A stretch of 64,000 bases of DNA from contig CAIJMU010000056.1 in assembly GCA_903821875.1 (NCBI GenBank), positions 1 to 64,000 on the forward strand. The letters run 5' to 3'. A model generated the notes under the pieces. It saw only the letters and a program-made list of their open reading frames with translations, was not told where the DNA came from and did no database searches. Shown one piece after another: positions 34,298-43,106 of the stretch. This DNA comes from an uncultured Spirochaetota bacterium (lineage in GTDB: Bacteria > Spirochaetota > Spirochaetia > Treponematales > Rectinemataceae). Each line of letters starts with the position of its first letter. Position 1 is the first letter of the stretch. Position numbers and translations under genes: made by a program.

Positions 34298-35103
34298 GGG
34301 AGGGCCGCCCCGTGGCCGCCGGCTTGCGGAGTGTCTACGCCGGACGGTCCCATACGGTCGTCCTCCGTGCCATGTACGCCCTCAAGACCTCCGCCTGGTT
34401 CGTGGTGGTCTCGGGCTTCTTCGAGCCGGTCTTTTTCCTCCTGTCCTTCGGCCTCGGGCTCGGAGGCCTCATCGGTGCCATCCAGGGTCCCAAGGGCCTG
34501 GCGGTGAGCTACGCCGCCTTCATAGCACCCGCCCTCCTGGCCACCTCGGCGATGAACGGCGCGATCTACGACTCCACCTGGAACGTCTTCTTCAAGATGC
34601 GCTTCGCCAGACTCTACGAGGCGATGATAGCCACCTCCCTGGGCCCCCTCGACATCGCCCTGGGGGAGATAGCCTACGCCCTCCTCAGGGGCCTCGTGTA
34701 CGCCCTCGCCTTCATGAGCGTGATGTTCGCCTTCGGCCTGGTGCTCTCGCCCTGGGGCCTCCTGGCCATACCGGCTGCACTGCTCATAGCCTTCGGCTTC
34801 GCCTCCTGCGGCATGGCCATCACCTCCTACATGAAGACCTTCCAGCAGATGGACTGGATCAACTTCTTCATGCTGCCCATGTTCATGTTCTCGGCGACCT
34901 TCTATCCCATCACCGTCTACCCCGAAGCCATCCAGCTCCTTGTCAAGATATTCCCGCTCTGGCACGGCATCGAACTGATCCGGGGCCTCACGCTCGGGCA
35001 GTTCGACTCGTCCATCCTCTGGCACGCCCTGTATTTCGCCGTGATGGTCGCGGTGGGGCTCGTAGCGACAACGCGCAGATTGACGGCATTGTTCATGAAG
35101 TAG
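34294..35103 (+). CDS. ABC-2 type transporter permease, second subunit
   Basis: A 269-residue membrane protein paralogous to the previous permease, with about six hydrophobic segments and FMFSATFYPITVYPEAIQLLVKIFPLWH. The ATG at 34294 overlaps the stop before it, so translation is coupled. The longer open frame from 33754 is antisense or out of frame over its first third. With the two upstream genes it makes a heterodimeric NodIJ-like exporter. Confidence 0.87.
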   Translation: MREGRPVAAGLRSVYAGRSHTVVLRAMYALKTSAWFVVVSGFFEPVFFLLSFGLGLGGLIGAIQGPKGLAVSYAAFIAPALLATSAMNGAIYDSTWNVFFKMRFARLYEAMIATSLGPLDIALGEIAYALLRGLVYALAFMSVMFAFGLVLSPWGLLAIPAALLIAFGFASCGMAITSYMKTFQQMDWINFFMLPMFMFSATFYPITVYPEAIQLLVKIFPLWHGIELIRGLTLGQFDSSILWHALYFAVMVAVGLVATTRRLTALFMK

Positions 35104-35118
35104 GGGGCGGGCCCTACA

Positions 35119-35145
35119 GCACTTCGTGCTTACAGCACGAAGTGC
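35119..35145. terminator. Perfect 12-base stem hairpin at the convergent gene ends
   Basis: GCACTTCGTGCT-TAC-AGCACGAAGTGC lies between the converging permease and nnrU genes and includes the last four codons and stop of nnrU. Stem perfect, loop three bases. No T-run on either strand. It most likely ends both transcripts. Confidence 0.6.
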
Positions 35146-35795
35146 GCCACGATGGAAAGGCCGAAGACGATCAGGGCAGCGAAAATGGGCATAATACCGA
35201 ATTCACCAACTACGAACTTGTTTTTACCCCGGACGATCGCAGAGAAGGGGATGAGGCCCGTCTCCTTCAGGAAGGCCTGGACCTCCGCATCCCCGTCCTT
35301 CCTCTTCTTGGCGGTCTCGTGGTACATGCCGATCATCCCGGTCAGGACGAACATGCCGTAGAGCGCCAGGGCGCCCGCCGTGCCGGTGACAAGCACGTGG
35401 GCGAGGCCGAAGCAGACCATGCCCCAGTTCTGGGGATGGGCTGTCACACGAAGGATTCCGCGCGCTATGGGCTTGGCTCCCATGCCCATGTCAGCGCCCA
35501 CCGGGCTGGGGGTGACGCTCCCAAGCACGATGAAGAGGATGGAAAGCAGCATCAGGACGTAGGGGACGGGATTGTCCCAGCCCAGGGGAACCCAGAGTGC
35601 CGGCCCACGGGCGCCAAGCCCAGCATACATCCAGATGGCGCAGCCCAATGTTGCGAGGGCTACCAGCGAGTACAGGCCCATGAAGGGCTTGTCGCCGATA
35701 GCCTTGACGAGGGGCTTCTTGATCCGGTCGCTCGAAAGCCCGAGGTGCGAAAGGACAAAGAGGGCAGCGAACAGGAAAAGCAGATTGAGCGCCAT
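35130..35795 (-). CDS. NnrU family membrane protein
   Basis: A 221-residue membrane protein with about six hydrophobic segments and the family signature RVTAHPQNWGMV in the middle. NnrU was named from nitric-oxide reduction gene clusters and is related to isoprenylcysteine methyltransferase-like folds; its job is not well defined. No denitrification gene is in the window. It lies downstream of the cyclase gene on the same strand with an eight-base gap, so they are probably cotranscribed. Its C-terminal codons form one arm of the terminator hairpin. Confidence 0.85.
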   Translation of the reverse strand: MALNLLFLFAALFVLSHLGLSSDRIKKPLVKAIGDKPFMGLYSLVALATLGCAIWMYAGLGARGPALWVPLGWDNPVPYVLMLLSILFIVLGSVTPSPVGADMGMGAKPIARGILRVTAHPQNWGMVCFGLAHVLVTGTAGALALYGMFVLTGMIGMYHETAKKRKDGDAEVQAFLKETGLIPFSAIVRGKNKFVVGEFGIMPIFAALIVFGLSIVAHFVL

Positions 35796-35803
35796 GGTTC
35801 CTC

Positions 35804-38515
35804 CTATTTAGCTGTAAGGTTGTAGACACCATCCCAGTCAGCCGGGGGCGGCGCCTTGATGTAATTGTCGCAGCGCCCGATGTAGGTTTTCGAGGGGCCG
35901 TCCTCCGCGCTCGCGTCGAGGCAGGCCTGGAAGGTTTCGCGTGCCCCCTTCCAGTCGCGGGAGTCGAAGCGGGCCATCGCCTCCACGAAGCCCTCGAAAA
36001 AGGACTTCTGCGCTTGCGACAGGGCGTTTTTCATGTCGACGAGCTCGAAGATCTGGATCGGCTGGCTCTTTCCAACTACCCGTATGCGGTCGAGTCGCCG
36101 GAAGAAGAAATCCCCTCCCGCCGCGGAGACAGTGTCCTCCGACGCGCAGATCCAGGTGCCGTATTGCTTGTTCACACCCTCGAGCCGTGCCGCGAGGTTG
36201 ACGGCGTCGCCGATGATCGTGTAGTCCATCTTGCGATTCGTGCCCATGTTGCCGACGACCATGTCTCCCGTGTTGATGCCGACGCGCGTCAGCAGCGGTG
36301 TAGGGGCTGTCCCGTCCGTGAGGAACTGCCGGTTCAGCTCCTCCTCTATTTTCTTCATCTTGATAGCGGCCTGGCAGCAGCGATAGGCATGGTCGGGAAG
36401 TTCGATCGGCGCTCCGAAGAAGGCGATGATCGCGTCCCCCTCGTACTTGTCGATGGTTCCCTTCAGGTCCAGTATCACGTCGCTCATGCCGGTCAGGTAG
36501 CGGTTGAGGAGGCGGACCAGGTCTTCAGGCGTCATCTTTTCCGAGACAGTGGAGAAGCCCCGGATGTCGGTGAACATGGCCGTCATACAGCGCTTGGTGC
36601 CTCCGAGCTTGAGCTTGCTCGGATCGGCGACGATGTCCTTGATGACGTCGGCCGACAGGTAGTGGGAGAAGGCGTTGCGGAGGAAGCCCTTTTCACGCTC
36701 TGTCTTGAGGAAATTGACGATCGTCGAACTGAGGAAGGTCAGGAAGGCCGCAAGGATCGGCACGCTCGGGCCCACGAAGCGGCTGCCGAAGACGAATACG
36801 AGAAGGATGCCGAGGGCCAGGATGGCGGTTGTGCCCGAGCCGATCGCGATGGCGACTGCAGGCACCCTGCCCCGGATGACGAGGGCGAGGCCGAAGGAGG
36901 CCGCGATGCCGAGGAGGAGGGGGACCCAGGCCGGAGTGTCGTCGATGAAGGACCGACGGACGATCGTGTTGTAGACGGCAGCATGGGTGCCAACGTTGAC
37001 ATACTCCCCTGCGAAGGGATTGACGCCTATGTCCGTCGTTCCCGTGGCGGTATAGCCTATTATCACGAAGGCGCCCGTGGTCTCCTGCCTGAGCCGGGTC
37101 CTGAGGCTTGAAAGGTCTTCAACGAGCTTCCGCGTGGCCGCAAAATAGGCAGGAGCGTCTTTCTGGATCGTCGTGTACTGTTCCTTGGTGGCCGCATCGA
37201 GCTTGCCATCTGCAAGCAATTGGGATATTTCGGCTTCGATGGCCGCTTCGGGTCTGGTCGCAAGGAAGGCCGAGCAGGCCCCGAGGAGGGCATCGCGCAT
37301 CGCTGCGAGCTGGACCTTGGCATCCCGGGGAGGCGCATCGTCGCCCGTCAGGCAGGCCCTGCGGTATTCCTCTTCCTTTGCCGCGAGCGCCGCGAGGGAC
37401 TCCTCACCCCCGTAGGAGGAGAAGTACCCCCAGCTATCCCTGATCCTCAGATTGTGGGCAAGGTCCGCGAAGAGCTTTTCGTGGACGATGTACTGTCTGA
37501 GAGAGATATGCCTGAAGCTTGAGAGGTACTCCTTGTGCGGCCAGTCGATAAGGACGCGTCCGTCCTCGGCCCTGGGTATCCTGATGTCAGCTACCTGGCC
37601 GGAGGGCAGTCTGGAGCCCTTGAGGAGGAAGTACCCCTTTCCCGCCTCGACCCCGCTCGTGCCGAAGATGTCGAGCAGGGGAGCCAGTACCAGCTGGGAA
37701 TACAATCGACCATCAAATTCGTAAAAAAGGTCGATGCGGCGGCGCACACCGTCGGGATCGATATAGACGTTGGGGAATCCAGCCCCGGCACCCCGCGAGA
37801 GCACCTGGGAGATGGTGGGAAGCAGCCCATCCGCAACGCGGTAGGCTCCACTCCGGGGTTTCGCGAGGGCGCGGCCGGCTTTTTCTGCCGCCGCTGCCAG
37901 GATCTCCGGTTTCTGGTTGGGGACAGGTTCCCTGCGCATGTTGACCGTAAAATAGGCGCTGCCCTGGAACCAGGCCGCCTTCCCGAGGCGGTCGTCGTTG
38001 TCCGCCGCTATTTTCCGTACCCTGGAAAGCAGGTCTTCGCGAAGCGAATCGGAAAGACCCGACAGGTCCTTGACGTAGGACTCCGCCTCACCCAGGGGAA
38101 TCTGCCTCCTGGCAAGGGCAGTGAAGAGCTTGGTGGTGTTATCGGAGAGCATGCCGAAGCCCTCGTTGAAGTAGCCTGGAATGTCGTCCTCGAGGTAGCG
38201 GGCATCAACGCCCCGTGGGCTTGGATCCACATATTCGATATCGAAGCTGATTGCCAGCGCCTGGAGGTCGGCGAGGGCGACCAGGCCATCGGCAACGACA
38301 TCGCGGCTGATCGGCCAGGTGCCGATTTCGGCTATGGCAGCGTCGTCGATATCGGCAAGGAGGACAGCCCGCTCCTCGACCGGGGCGGGACGGGCATGGA
38401 GCATAAGGTCGTAGATCCGCCAATCCATGCTTGCCAGCAATCCGGAAAGCACAGCGATCACGGCGGCTGCCGAAACCACCAGGGGGACGACCAGGGACTT
38501 CATTTTCTCCCGCAT
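35804..38515 (-). CDS. Class III adenylate/guanylate cyclase with CHASE2 sensor domain
   Basis: A 903-residue membrane cyclase. An N-terminal membrane segment (SLVVPLVVSAAAVIAVLSGLL) leads into a ~500-residue extracytoplasmic CHASE2 sensor (DWRIYDLMLHARPAPVEERA, DIDDAAIAEIGTWP). Three more membrane helices (WVPLLLGIAASFGLALVI, GTTAILALGILLVFV, PILAAFLTFLSSTIVNFL) follow, then the catalytic domain with the metal/ATP motif FTDIRGFSTVSEKM and DKYEGDAIIAFFG. A C-terminal helical tail resembles a TPR. I prefer the ATG at 38515 (GGAG seven bases before). Such proteins turn an external signal into cAMP or cGMP. Confidence 0.9.
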   Translation of the reverse strand: MREKMKSLVVPLVVSAAAVIAVLSGLLASMDWRIYDLMLHARPAPVEERAVLLADIDDAAIAEIGTWPISRDVVADGLVALADLQALAISFDIEYVDPSPRGVDARYLEDDIPGYFNEGFGMLSDNTTKLFTALARRQIPLGEAESYVKDLSGLSDSLREDLLSRVRKIAADNDDRLGKAAWFQGSAYFTVNMRREPVPNQKPEILAAAAEKAGRALAKPRSGAYRVADGLLPTISQVLSRGAGAGFPNVYIDPDGVRRRIDLFYEFDGRLYSQLVLAPLLDIFGTSGVEAGKGYFLLKGSRLPSGQVADIRIPRAEDGRVLIDWPHKEYLSSFRHISLRQYIVHEKLFADLAHNLRIRDSWGYFSSYGGEESLAALAAKEEEYRRACLTGDDAPPRDAKVQLAAMRDALLGACSAFLATRPEAAIEAEISQLLADGKLDAATKEQYTTIQKDAPAYFAATRKLVEDLSSLRTRLRQETTGAFVIIGYTATGTTDIGVNPFAGEYVNVGTHAAVYNTIVRRSFIDDTPAWVPLLLGIAASFGLALVIRGRVPAVAIAIGSGTTAILALGILLVFVFGSRFVGPSVPILAAFLTFLSSTIVNFLKTEREKGFLRNAFSHYLSADVIKDIVADPSKLKLGGTKRCMTAMFTDIRGFSTVSEKMTPEDLVRLLNRYLTGMSDVILDLKGTIDKYEGDAIIAFFGAPIELPDHAYRCCQAAIKMKKIEEELNRQFLTDGTAPTPLLTRVGINTGDMVVGNMGTNRKMDYTIIGDAVNLAARLEGVNKQYGTWICASEDTVSAAGGDFFFRRLDRIRVVGKSQPIQIFELVDMKNALSQAQKSFFEGFVEAMARFDSRDWKGARETFQACLDASAEDGPSKTYIGRCDNYIKAPPPADWDGVYNLTAK

Positions 38516-38608
38516 TTCGCGCTCCAATCCTGATTGGCTAGTGTGCTGACGATGGAACGATAATATAGTGTTGAAAGGAAAGCCCGCGAAAAAATGGAGG
38601 ATTCCTCT

Positions 38609-39064
38609 ATGAAATCACGTTTGGCCGCGATTCTTCTGGTCGCCGCCCTCTGTTCGACCGCGCTTTCTGCCCAATCGAACCAGGTGATGGACGAGCTTCT
38701 CAACCAAGAGCAGGCCAGGTGGGCACAGACGGCGTATATGCTCCTCGTCTGCGGAAAGTGGATCGCGGAATCGGAGACCCCTGAGGAAGCGCTCAAGGTG
38801 TCGCAGGACAGGGGCTGGGTATCACGGAGCGCCATGGCAGACGACTCCGTGACACTGGGTGCCTTTTCCCTTCTGGCGATGAAAGCACTGCGCATGGGTG
38901 GCGGTCTTGGCTGGAGCCTCCTCCCTATCCCGTATTATTCGCTCCGCGAGCTCGCCGCGCTCGGGATCGCCAATGTATCGGGTGGTGAGGCTCGAGTTCT
39001 TGCGGGGGAAGAAGTCATCCGGATGATCGGGAAAATAGTCGCGGTCGGGGGAGGACAAAAATGA
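38609..39064 (+). CDS. Small secreted protein, first gene of envelope operon
   Basis: A 151-residue protein with a clear signal peptide (MKSRLAAILLVAALCSTALSA then QSNQ). GGAGG eight bases upstream fixes the ATG at 38609 rather than 38594. The mature part is helical (MDELLNQEQARWAQTAYMLLV, ESETPEEALKVSQDRGW) and has no family I recognise, although the layout recalls short secreted spirochaete proteins. It overlaps the next gene by four bases (ATGA) and opens a five-gene set of exported proteins. Confidence 0.68.
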   Translation: MKSRLAAILLVAALCSTALSAQSNQVMDELLNQEQARWAQTAYMLLVCGKWIAESETPEEALKVSQDRGWVSRSAMADDSVTLGAFSLLAMKALRMGGGLGWSLLPIPYYSLRELAALGIANVSGGEARVLAGEEVIRMIGKIVAVGGGQK

Positions 39065-40419
39065 AGACCGGAATCCCTGCGCCTTTCGGAATCCTACTGC
39101 TTGTCGCCTCCGGACTCTCCGCCCAGAGCTTTGATCTGGGCCTGGACAGTTCGGCTTCCTATTCGCAGACGGCCGTGACCTCGGCCTCCGCCACCCAATC
39201 GCTGAGCCTGGGCCTGATGCTCCCGCTTGGCAGGAATGCCCGCATTGTCTCGCGCACAGCTGCCTCGGCTTCGTATTCAAATACCGCAGGAAGCTCCAGC
39301 CTGAGCTATCCGGGCTCATTGGGCGGCATCGACATCCCGGAATTGAGCATTTCCTTTGCGGGACCCGTGCAGGAGCAAGAGCTCGATTTCCTGAGTTTTG
39401 CCCTGGGCCGACTCCCCTATATCGACTCTACCGCCTATCTCTTCGCATACAGGATCGACGGAATGATTCTGGGCGCAACCTGGCCTCTGGGAACCCTCCG
39501 CACTGTGCTCGGCTACACAGGATTCATGCCTTCCTCAGCGCCGATCGTCCCGAGTACGGCCGATTCCAGCTTCGGCAGCGGCGATTTTGCCCCGCCGCGG
39601 GCTGTCTCTTCCTTCAGCTTCCGGACACCACGGGTTCTTGGGCATGAGGTCTATCTTGCCTTTACAAGCCAGGCAGACATGAGGGAAAAGAGCCAGCTCG
39701 TCCCGGAATACGAGACAGTGTTCGACTCCCAAAGCGGAGGTTCCGCCTCGTCAGGATACCTGTCGACGGGCTTCAGCGGTTCGCCCCTGGCGGGTCTTAC
39801 CTGGTCAGGGTTCGGAATCTACCAGGTCGGCAGACGACTCTCCTATATCGAAGACAGCAGTTCAGCCACAGGCTACAGCTATCGATACTCCCCCCTCCGT
39901 GCCTGGCTTTTCGGGGCTCAGGCACGGTACAGCCTCAATCCCTTGCTGAGCCTGTCATTCCGGGGCCTGGTCGCCTCGGGGGATGCGGATTCATCCAACT
40001 CCAGCGATGGAAATACCGAAGGCGATGCGACCCTCTTCCTGCCCATGACGAGGGGTTCGACGGGTCTCGTTTTTTCGCCTTTGCCTGGCAACCTGACGCA
40101 GCTGGAATTGGGCCTCTCATTCAAGCCCTTTCCTGCCGAGCGTATCGGTCTTTTGTCAGTGCAGCTTGCCTCATCCACCTTCGGTTTTGCCAAGAACGCG
40201 GTCGGACCAGTCTCCGAGGCGGGAATCCTTCCGGCTGCCCAGGCAGGTTTGCTGGGTTTCGAGCAGGACTTTAGCATTTCGGTCAGGCTCCTGAGCGATA
40301 CCACACTGACGACCTCGCTCGGCGCCTTCATGCCCCTGGCTGGTGTGTACGACCAGGGCTACGTCGATGCTTCACCCTACCAATACCTTGTCCGGGTTGG
40401 TCTTTCTATAGCTTTGTAG
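39061..40419 (+). CDS. Outer-membrane beta-barrel protein
   Basis: A 452-residue protein with a signal peptide ending ...LLVASGLSAQ. The mature protein is serine/glycine-rich with alternating hydrophobic-polar stretches (LGLDSSASYSQ, SLSLGLMLPLG, LTTSLGAFMPL) and ends in YLVRVGLSIAL, typical of a barrel's last strand. There is no family-level match I can name. It is second in the operon and probably an outer-membrane porin or scaffold for the lipoprotein encoded two genes on. Confidence 0.65.
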   Translation: MKTGIPAPFGILLLVASGLSAQSFDLGLDSSASYSQTAVTSASATQSLSLGLMLPLGRNARIVSRTAASASYSNTAGSSSLSYPGSLGGIDIPELSISFAGPVQEQELDFLSFALGRLPYIDSTAYLFAYRIDGMILGATWPLGTLRTVLGYTGFMPSSAPIVPSTADSSFGSGDFAPPRAVSSFSFRTPRVLGHEVYLAFTSQADMREKSQLVPEYETVFDSQSGGSASSGYLSTGFSGSPLAGLTWSGFGIYQVGRRLSYIEDSSSATGYSYRYSPLRAWLFGAQARYSLNPLLSLSFRGLVASGDADSSNSSDGNTEGDATLFLPMTRGSTGLVFSPLPGNLTQLELGLSFKPFPAERIGLLSVQLASSTFGFAKNAVGPVSEAGILPAAQAGLLGFEQDFSISVRLLSDTTLTTSLGAFMPLAGVYDQGYVDASPYQYLVRVGLSIAL

Positions 40420-40428
40420 GAGGCTATG

Positions 40429-41490
40429 ATGAAACGCATCCTGACCATGATCGCGTGCATCGGCGTCACTGTTGCACTTTTTGCCCAGTCCCCTGTTCTC
40501 CAGGAGGTCAAGGGCAAGGTCGAGGTCAAGCCCCTGGGCAAGGGTTGGATCCCAGCCAAGAGCGGGATGAAGCTTATCATGCTGGATACCATTTCGACAG
40601 GCTTTGATGGATCGGCTGTCCTTGCGATAGCAGACAACAAGGTAGCTGTCGCTCCGCTGACCCGCCTGACAATCGACAAGGTCATCGCACAGTCAGCCTC
40701 GCTCAAGACGAGCCTCCATCTCCGGGTTGGCTCTGTTTCCGCCGAGGTCAAGTCATCGACGGGCGTTGCCCAGGACTTCTCGGTCACGAGCCCCTATTCG
40801 ACTGCATCCGTCCGAGGAACCGGCTTCGTGTACGACGGCTTGTACCTGGACGTCAAGGAAGGCAGGGTTGCCTTTATCCCCGGCAAGCCGACCCGCGAAA
40901 TCTTGATTCCCTTCAAGGCAAGGGGAAAGAGCGCTGGTCCGGACGCCGGAGCTGGAGGCGATGGGGCGGGAGGAGACTCCACGTCAGGCGAGGGGGGAGC
41001 CTCAGGAGAGGGCGACGACAGGGGAGCCACGCCCCAGCCGGAAGTGGGAGCCGCCGAATTCATGGCAGCTCTCCAGTCAGAGTTCGGAAACGATAGCTTC
41101 AACTACTTGGATAGTTCGGGAGCCAGCGTCGAGCCCTCCGCTATTCTGCCGCCCTCGGGGCAGGATGGCAGGGAAGGCCCGGGGGTTCCATCCCAGGGGC
41201 CCAGGGTCCCGCCTCCATCCGAGGCCCTGTACGTGAGCGCTGGCAAGGCTGTGGTGATCGAATTCGATTATTCCGGTCCTGGCCAGACGCAGGCCCCGGG
41301 AGGCAACAAGCCCAAACCGACGGTTTCAGGCAGTGCCACTGGAGGTTCCAGCTCGGCACCCTTGACCACGATTCCTGTGACCGGCGGTAGTGGATCGGCG
41401 ACGACCGATGGCCTTTTGTCGACTCCGCCTATTGTAGCGCCACCGCCGCCCGCACCGACAAAGGGCAGCATCAAGATAATCTGGAAGTAA
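40429..41490 (+). CDS. FecR-domain protein with Gly/Pro-rich tail
   Basis: A 353-residue exported protein (signal about residues 1-20, ending VALFAQS). Residues 25-160 match FecR: GKVEVKPLGKGWIPAKSGMKL, DGSAVLAIADNKVAVAPLTRL and TSPYSTASVRGTGFVY. FecR domains normally pass signals to sigma factors in iron uptake; here there is no TonB receptor or sigma factor, so it is one of the many envelope FecR proteins of other use. The rest is low-complexity, rich in Gly, Ser and Pro. AGGAGG upstream; of the ATGs at 40426 and 40429 the latter has better spacing. Confidence 0.8.
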   Translation: MKRILTMIACIGVTVALFAQSPVLQEVKGKVEVKPLGKGWIPAKSGMKLIMLDTISTGFDGSAVLAIADNKVAVAPLTRLTIDKVIAQSASLKTSLHLRVGSVSAEVKSSTGVAQDFSVTSPYSTASVRGTGFVYDGLYLDVKEGRVAFIPGKPTREILIPFKARGKSAGPDAGAGGDGAGGDSTSGEGGASGEGDDRGATPQPEVGAAEFMAALQSEFGNDSFNYLDSSGASVEPSAILPPSGQDGREGPGVPSQGPRVPPPSEALYVSAGKAVVIEFDYSGPGQTQAPGGNKPKPTVSGSATGGSSSAPLTTIPVTGGSGSATTDGLLSTPPIVAPPPPAPTKGSIKIIWK

Positions 41491-41503
41491 GGAGAAAACC
41501 GAA

Positions 41504-43087
41504 ATGCAAGCACGAAGCATTGGATATACAGCGGTCCTCCTTTTCGTGGTGCTGGGGGCTTCCTGCTCGCTGCTCGAACCCCGGAAGGGCAGCCTTATCA
41601 TTCCTTTGCCTGCAGAGCTCCTGGGATACCAGGGGGGAATGTCCGCAGCGAATGCCCGCGCCCTTGTATCGGATGATCCGCGGCAGTTCATCCGTGTCTG
41701 GCTTGAGGAGCGTGGCAGCTTCAAGTCCTTGCCGGGAGGCACCAAGACCTATTACGAGACAGCGGCACAAAGCACCATACAAATCGAGGGAATCAGTCCC
41801 GTTCGGGATTGCAGCCTTTTCATAGCCCTGAGCGTCAAGGGCGGGGCCGATTTCAAGGTCGTCAAGTACGCACGGTCCAAAGCGACCTTCAATGTCGCGG
41901 CCGGAGTGACCTCAGTAGTCGAACTGGAAGTCGCTAACAGCAGTTTCAAGGATCTCGAACCCCAGTTGTCCGATCCTGCAGGCGTCTCGGCGCTGGAGCT
42001 CGGCGGCACGACCTATCTCATGGCCAATGGAATCCTGTACTGGTCTGGCGGCCCGGTCGCCGGTCTGCCGATCCTGGACAGCGCCAGCGGCGTTTCCCGG
42101 GGTATCGCCCGGGTCAACGGCCTCGATGCCGGGAAGCTGCTCGCCGACAAGGGAGCCTTCGGCGAACCCTGTGTCTGGATCGACACCGACAAGGGGATCT
42201 GGGCACTGGCTCCTGACGGTTCGGGAATCAGCCAGTTGCCGGTTGTCGACAAGGCTGGGGCGCCGATGCAACTCGGCAATATCCTTGAATCCGGAACTGC
42301 GACGATCAAGTGGACGCCGAGTGGCGGCACTACAACCACCACAATGAACTTGTTGTTTTACCAGGGCCTGGGCACGATCGGCGGGGCATTCAGCAAGGGT
42401 GCTGCGTGGAAATGGTTCGATCTATCCGAATACACAAGCTTCGTTCCAGAAGCCCTCCAGCCCGCGATCGCGGAAGCAAAAAGCAAGCTCATTGCGGATT
42501 ATGTAGTCGATTCCGGCGGGGAGTTTGGATACCTTGTCGTCCCGGCGCTCAATACAGGCGTCCGCATCGGTGGTGACACCATCGATACCATTACTAAAGA
42601 GCTTGATTTCCGCAAGGGAGTCCCCGTGCAGGGAATGCTCGACATCATGCTCAAAGGCGCGATTTCCGTCGCCCCCGATCCTGTTACAGGCAGGACCCCC
42701 ATGATCGTCAGCGTCAGCATTACAGGCAACAGGCTCATGGTCGGGACTGACCGGGGTATCTTCACCAAGGTCGTCGCCCTCGATGGCAGCTTTAGCGGTT
42801 CCCTCGATACCATCAGTCGTACCCTGGTCACAAGCCTTCTGCGGTCGAAGCAATTCAGCCCAGGCGGCCCTGTCTGGACAGGAGTGCTCAGCCGAAACGG
42901 GACTGTCTATGTCCTACGGAATGAAGCTGTGTATTCAGAGTGGAATTTCTATACGGGCATTCCGGATTTCGGCTCCACTGGCACTGTGGCGCCCACAGGC
43001 GACCTTTTCTGGACCGACGAGGGCCTCGTGATTTCGGGTACCAATGGAGCGGTGCGCCTCATCGGGATCAACAGGGACACGCCGTGA
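41504..43087 (+). CDS. Large lipoprotein of envelope operon, uncharacterised
   Basis: A 527-residue lipoprotein with lipobox GASC (cysteine about residue 21). The mature protein looks beta-rich: an N-terminal Ig-like part (QFIRVWLEERGSFKSL) and later repeats of short strands ending in W or D turns (GTVYVLRNEAVYSEWNFYTG, GLVISGTNGAVRLIG), which recall a propeller, but I cannot name a family. It is 13 bases after the FecR gene and precedes a second barrel gene by about 20 bases. Confidence 0.68.
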   Translation: MQARSIGYTAVLLFVVLGASCSLLEPRKGSLIIPLPAELLGYQGGMSAANARALVSDDPRQFIRVWLEERGSFKSLPGGTKTYYETAAQSTIQIEGISPVRDCSLFIALSVKGGADFKVVKYARSKATFNVAAGVTSVVELEVANSSFKDLEPQLSDPAGVSALELGGTTYLMANGILYWSGGPVAGLPILDSASGVSRGIARVNGLDAGKLLADKGAFGEPCVWIDTDKGIWALAPDGSGISQLPVVDKAGAPMQLGNILESGTATIKWTPSGGTTTTTMNLLFYQGLGTIGGAFSKGAAWKWFDLSEYTSFVPEALQPAIAEAKSKLIADYVVDSGGEFGYLVVPALNTGVRIGGDTIDTITKELDFRKGVPVQGMLDIMLKGAISVAPDPVTGRTPMIVSVSITGNRLMVGTDRGIFTKVVALDGSFSGSLDTISRTLVTSLLRSKQFSPGGPVWTGVLSRNGTVYVLRNEAVYSEWNFYTGIPDFGSTGTVAPTGDLFWTDEGLVISGTNGAVRLIGINRDTP

Positions 43088-43106
43088 AAACTGGCAAAGG
43101 AGAAGC

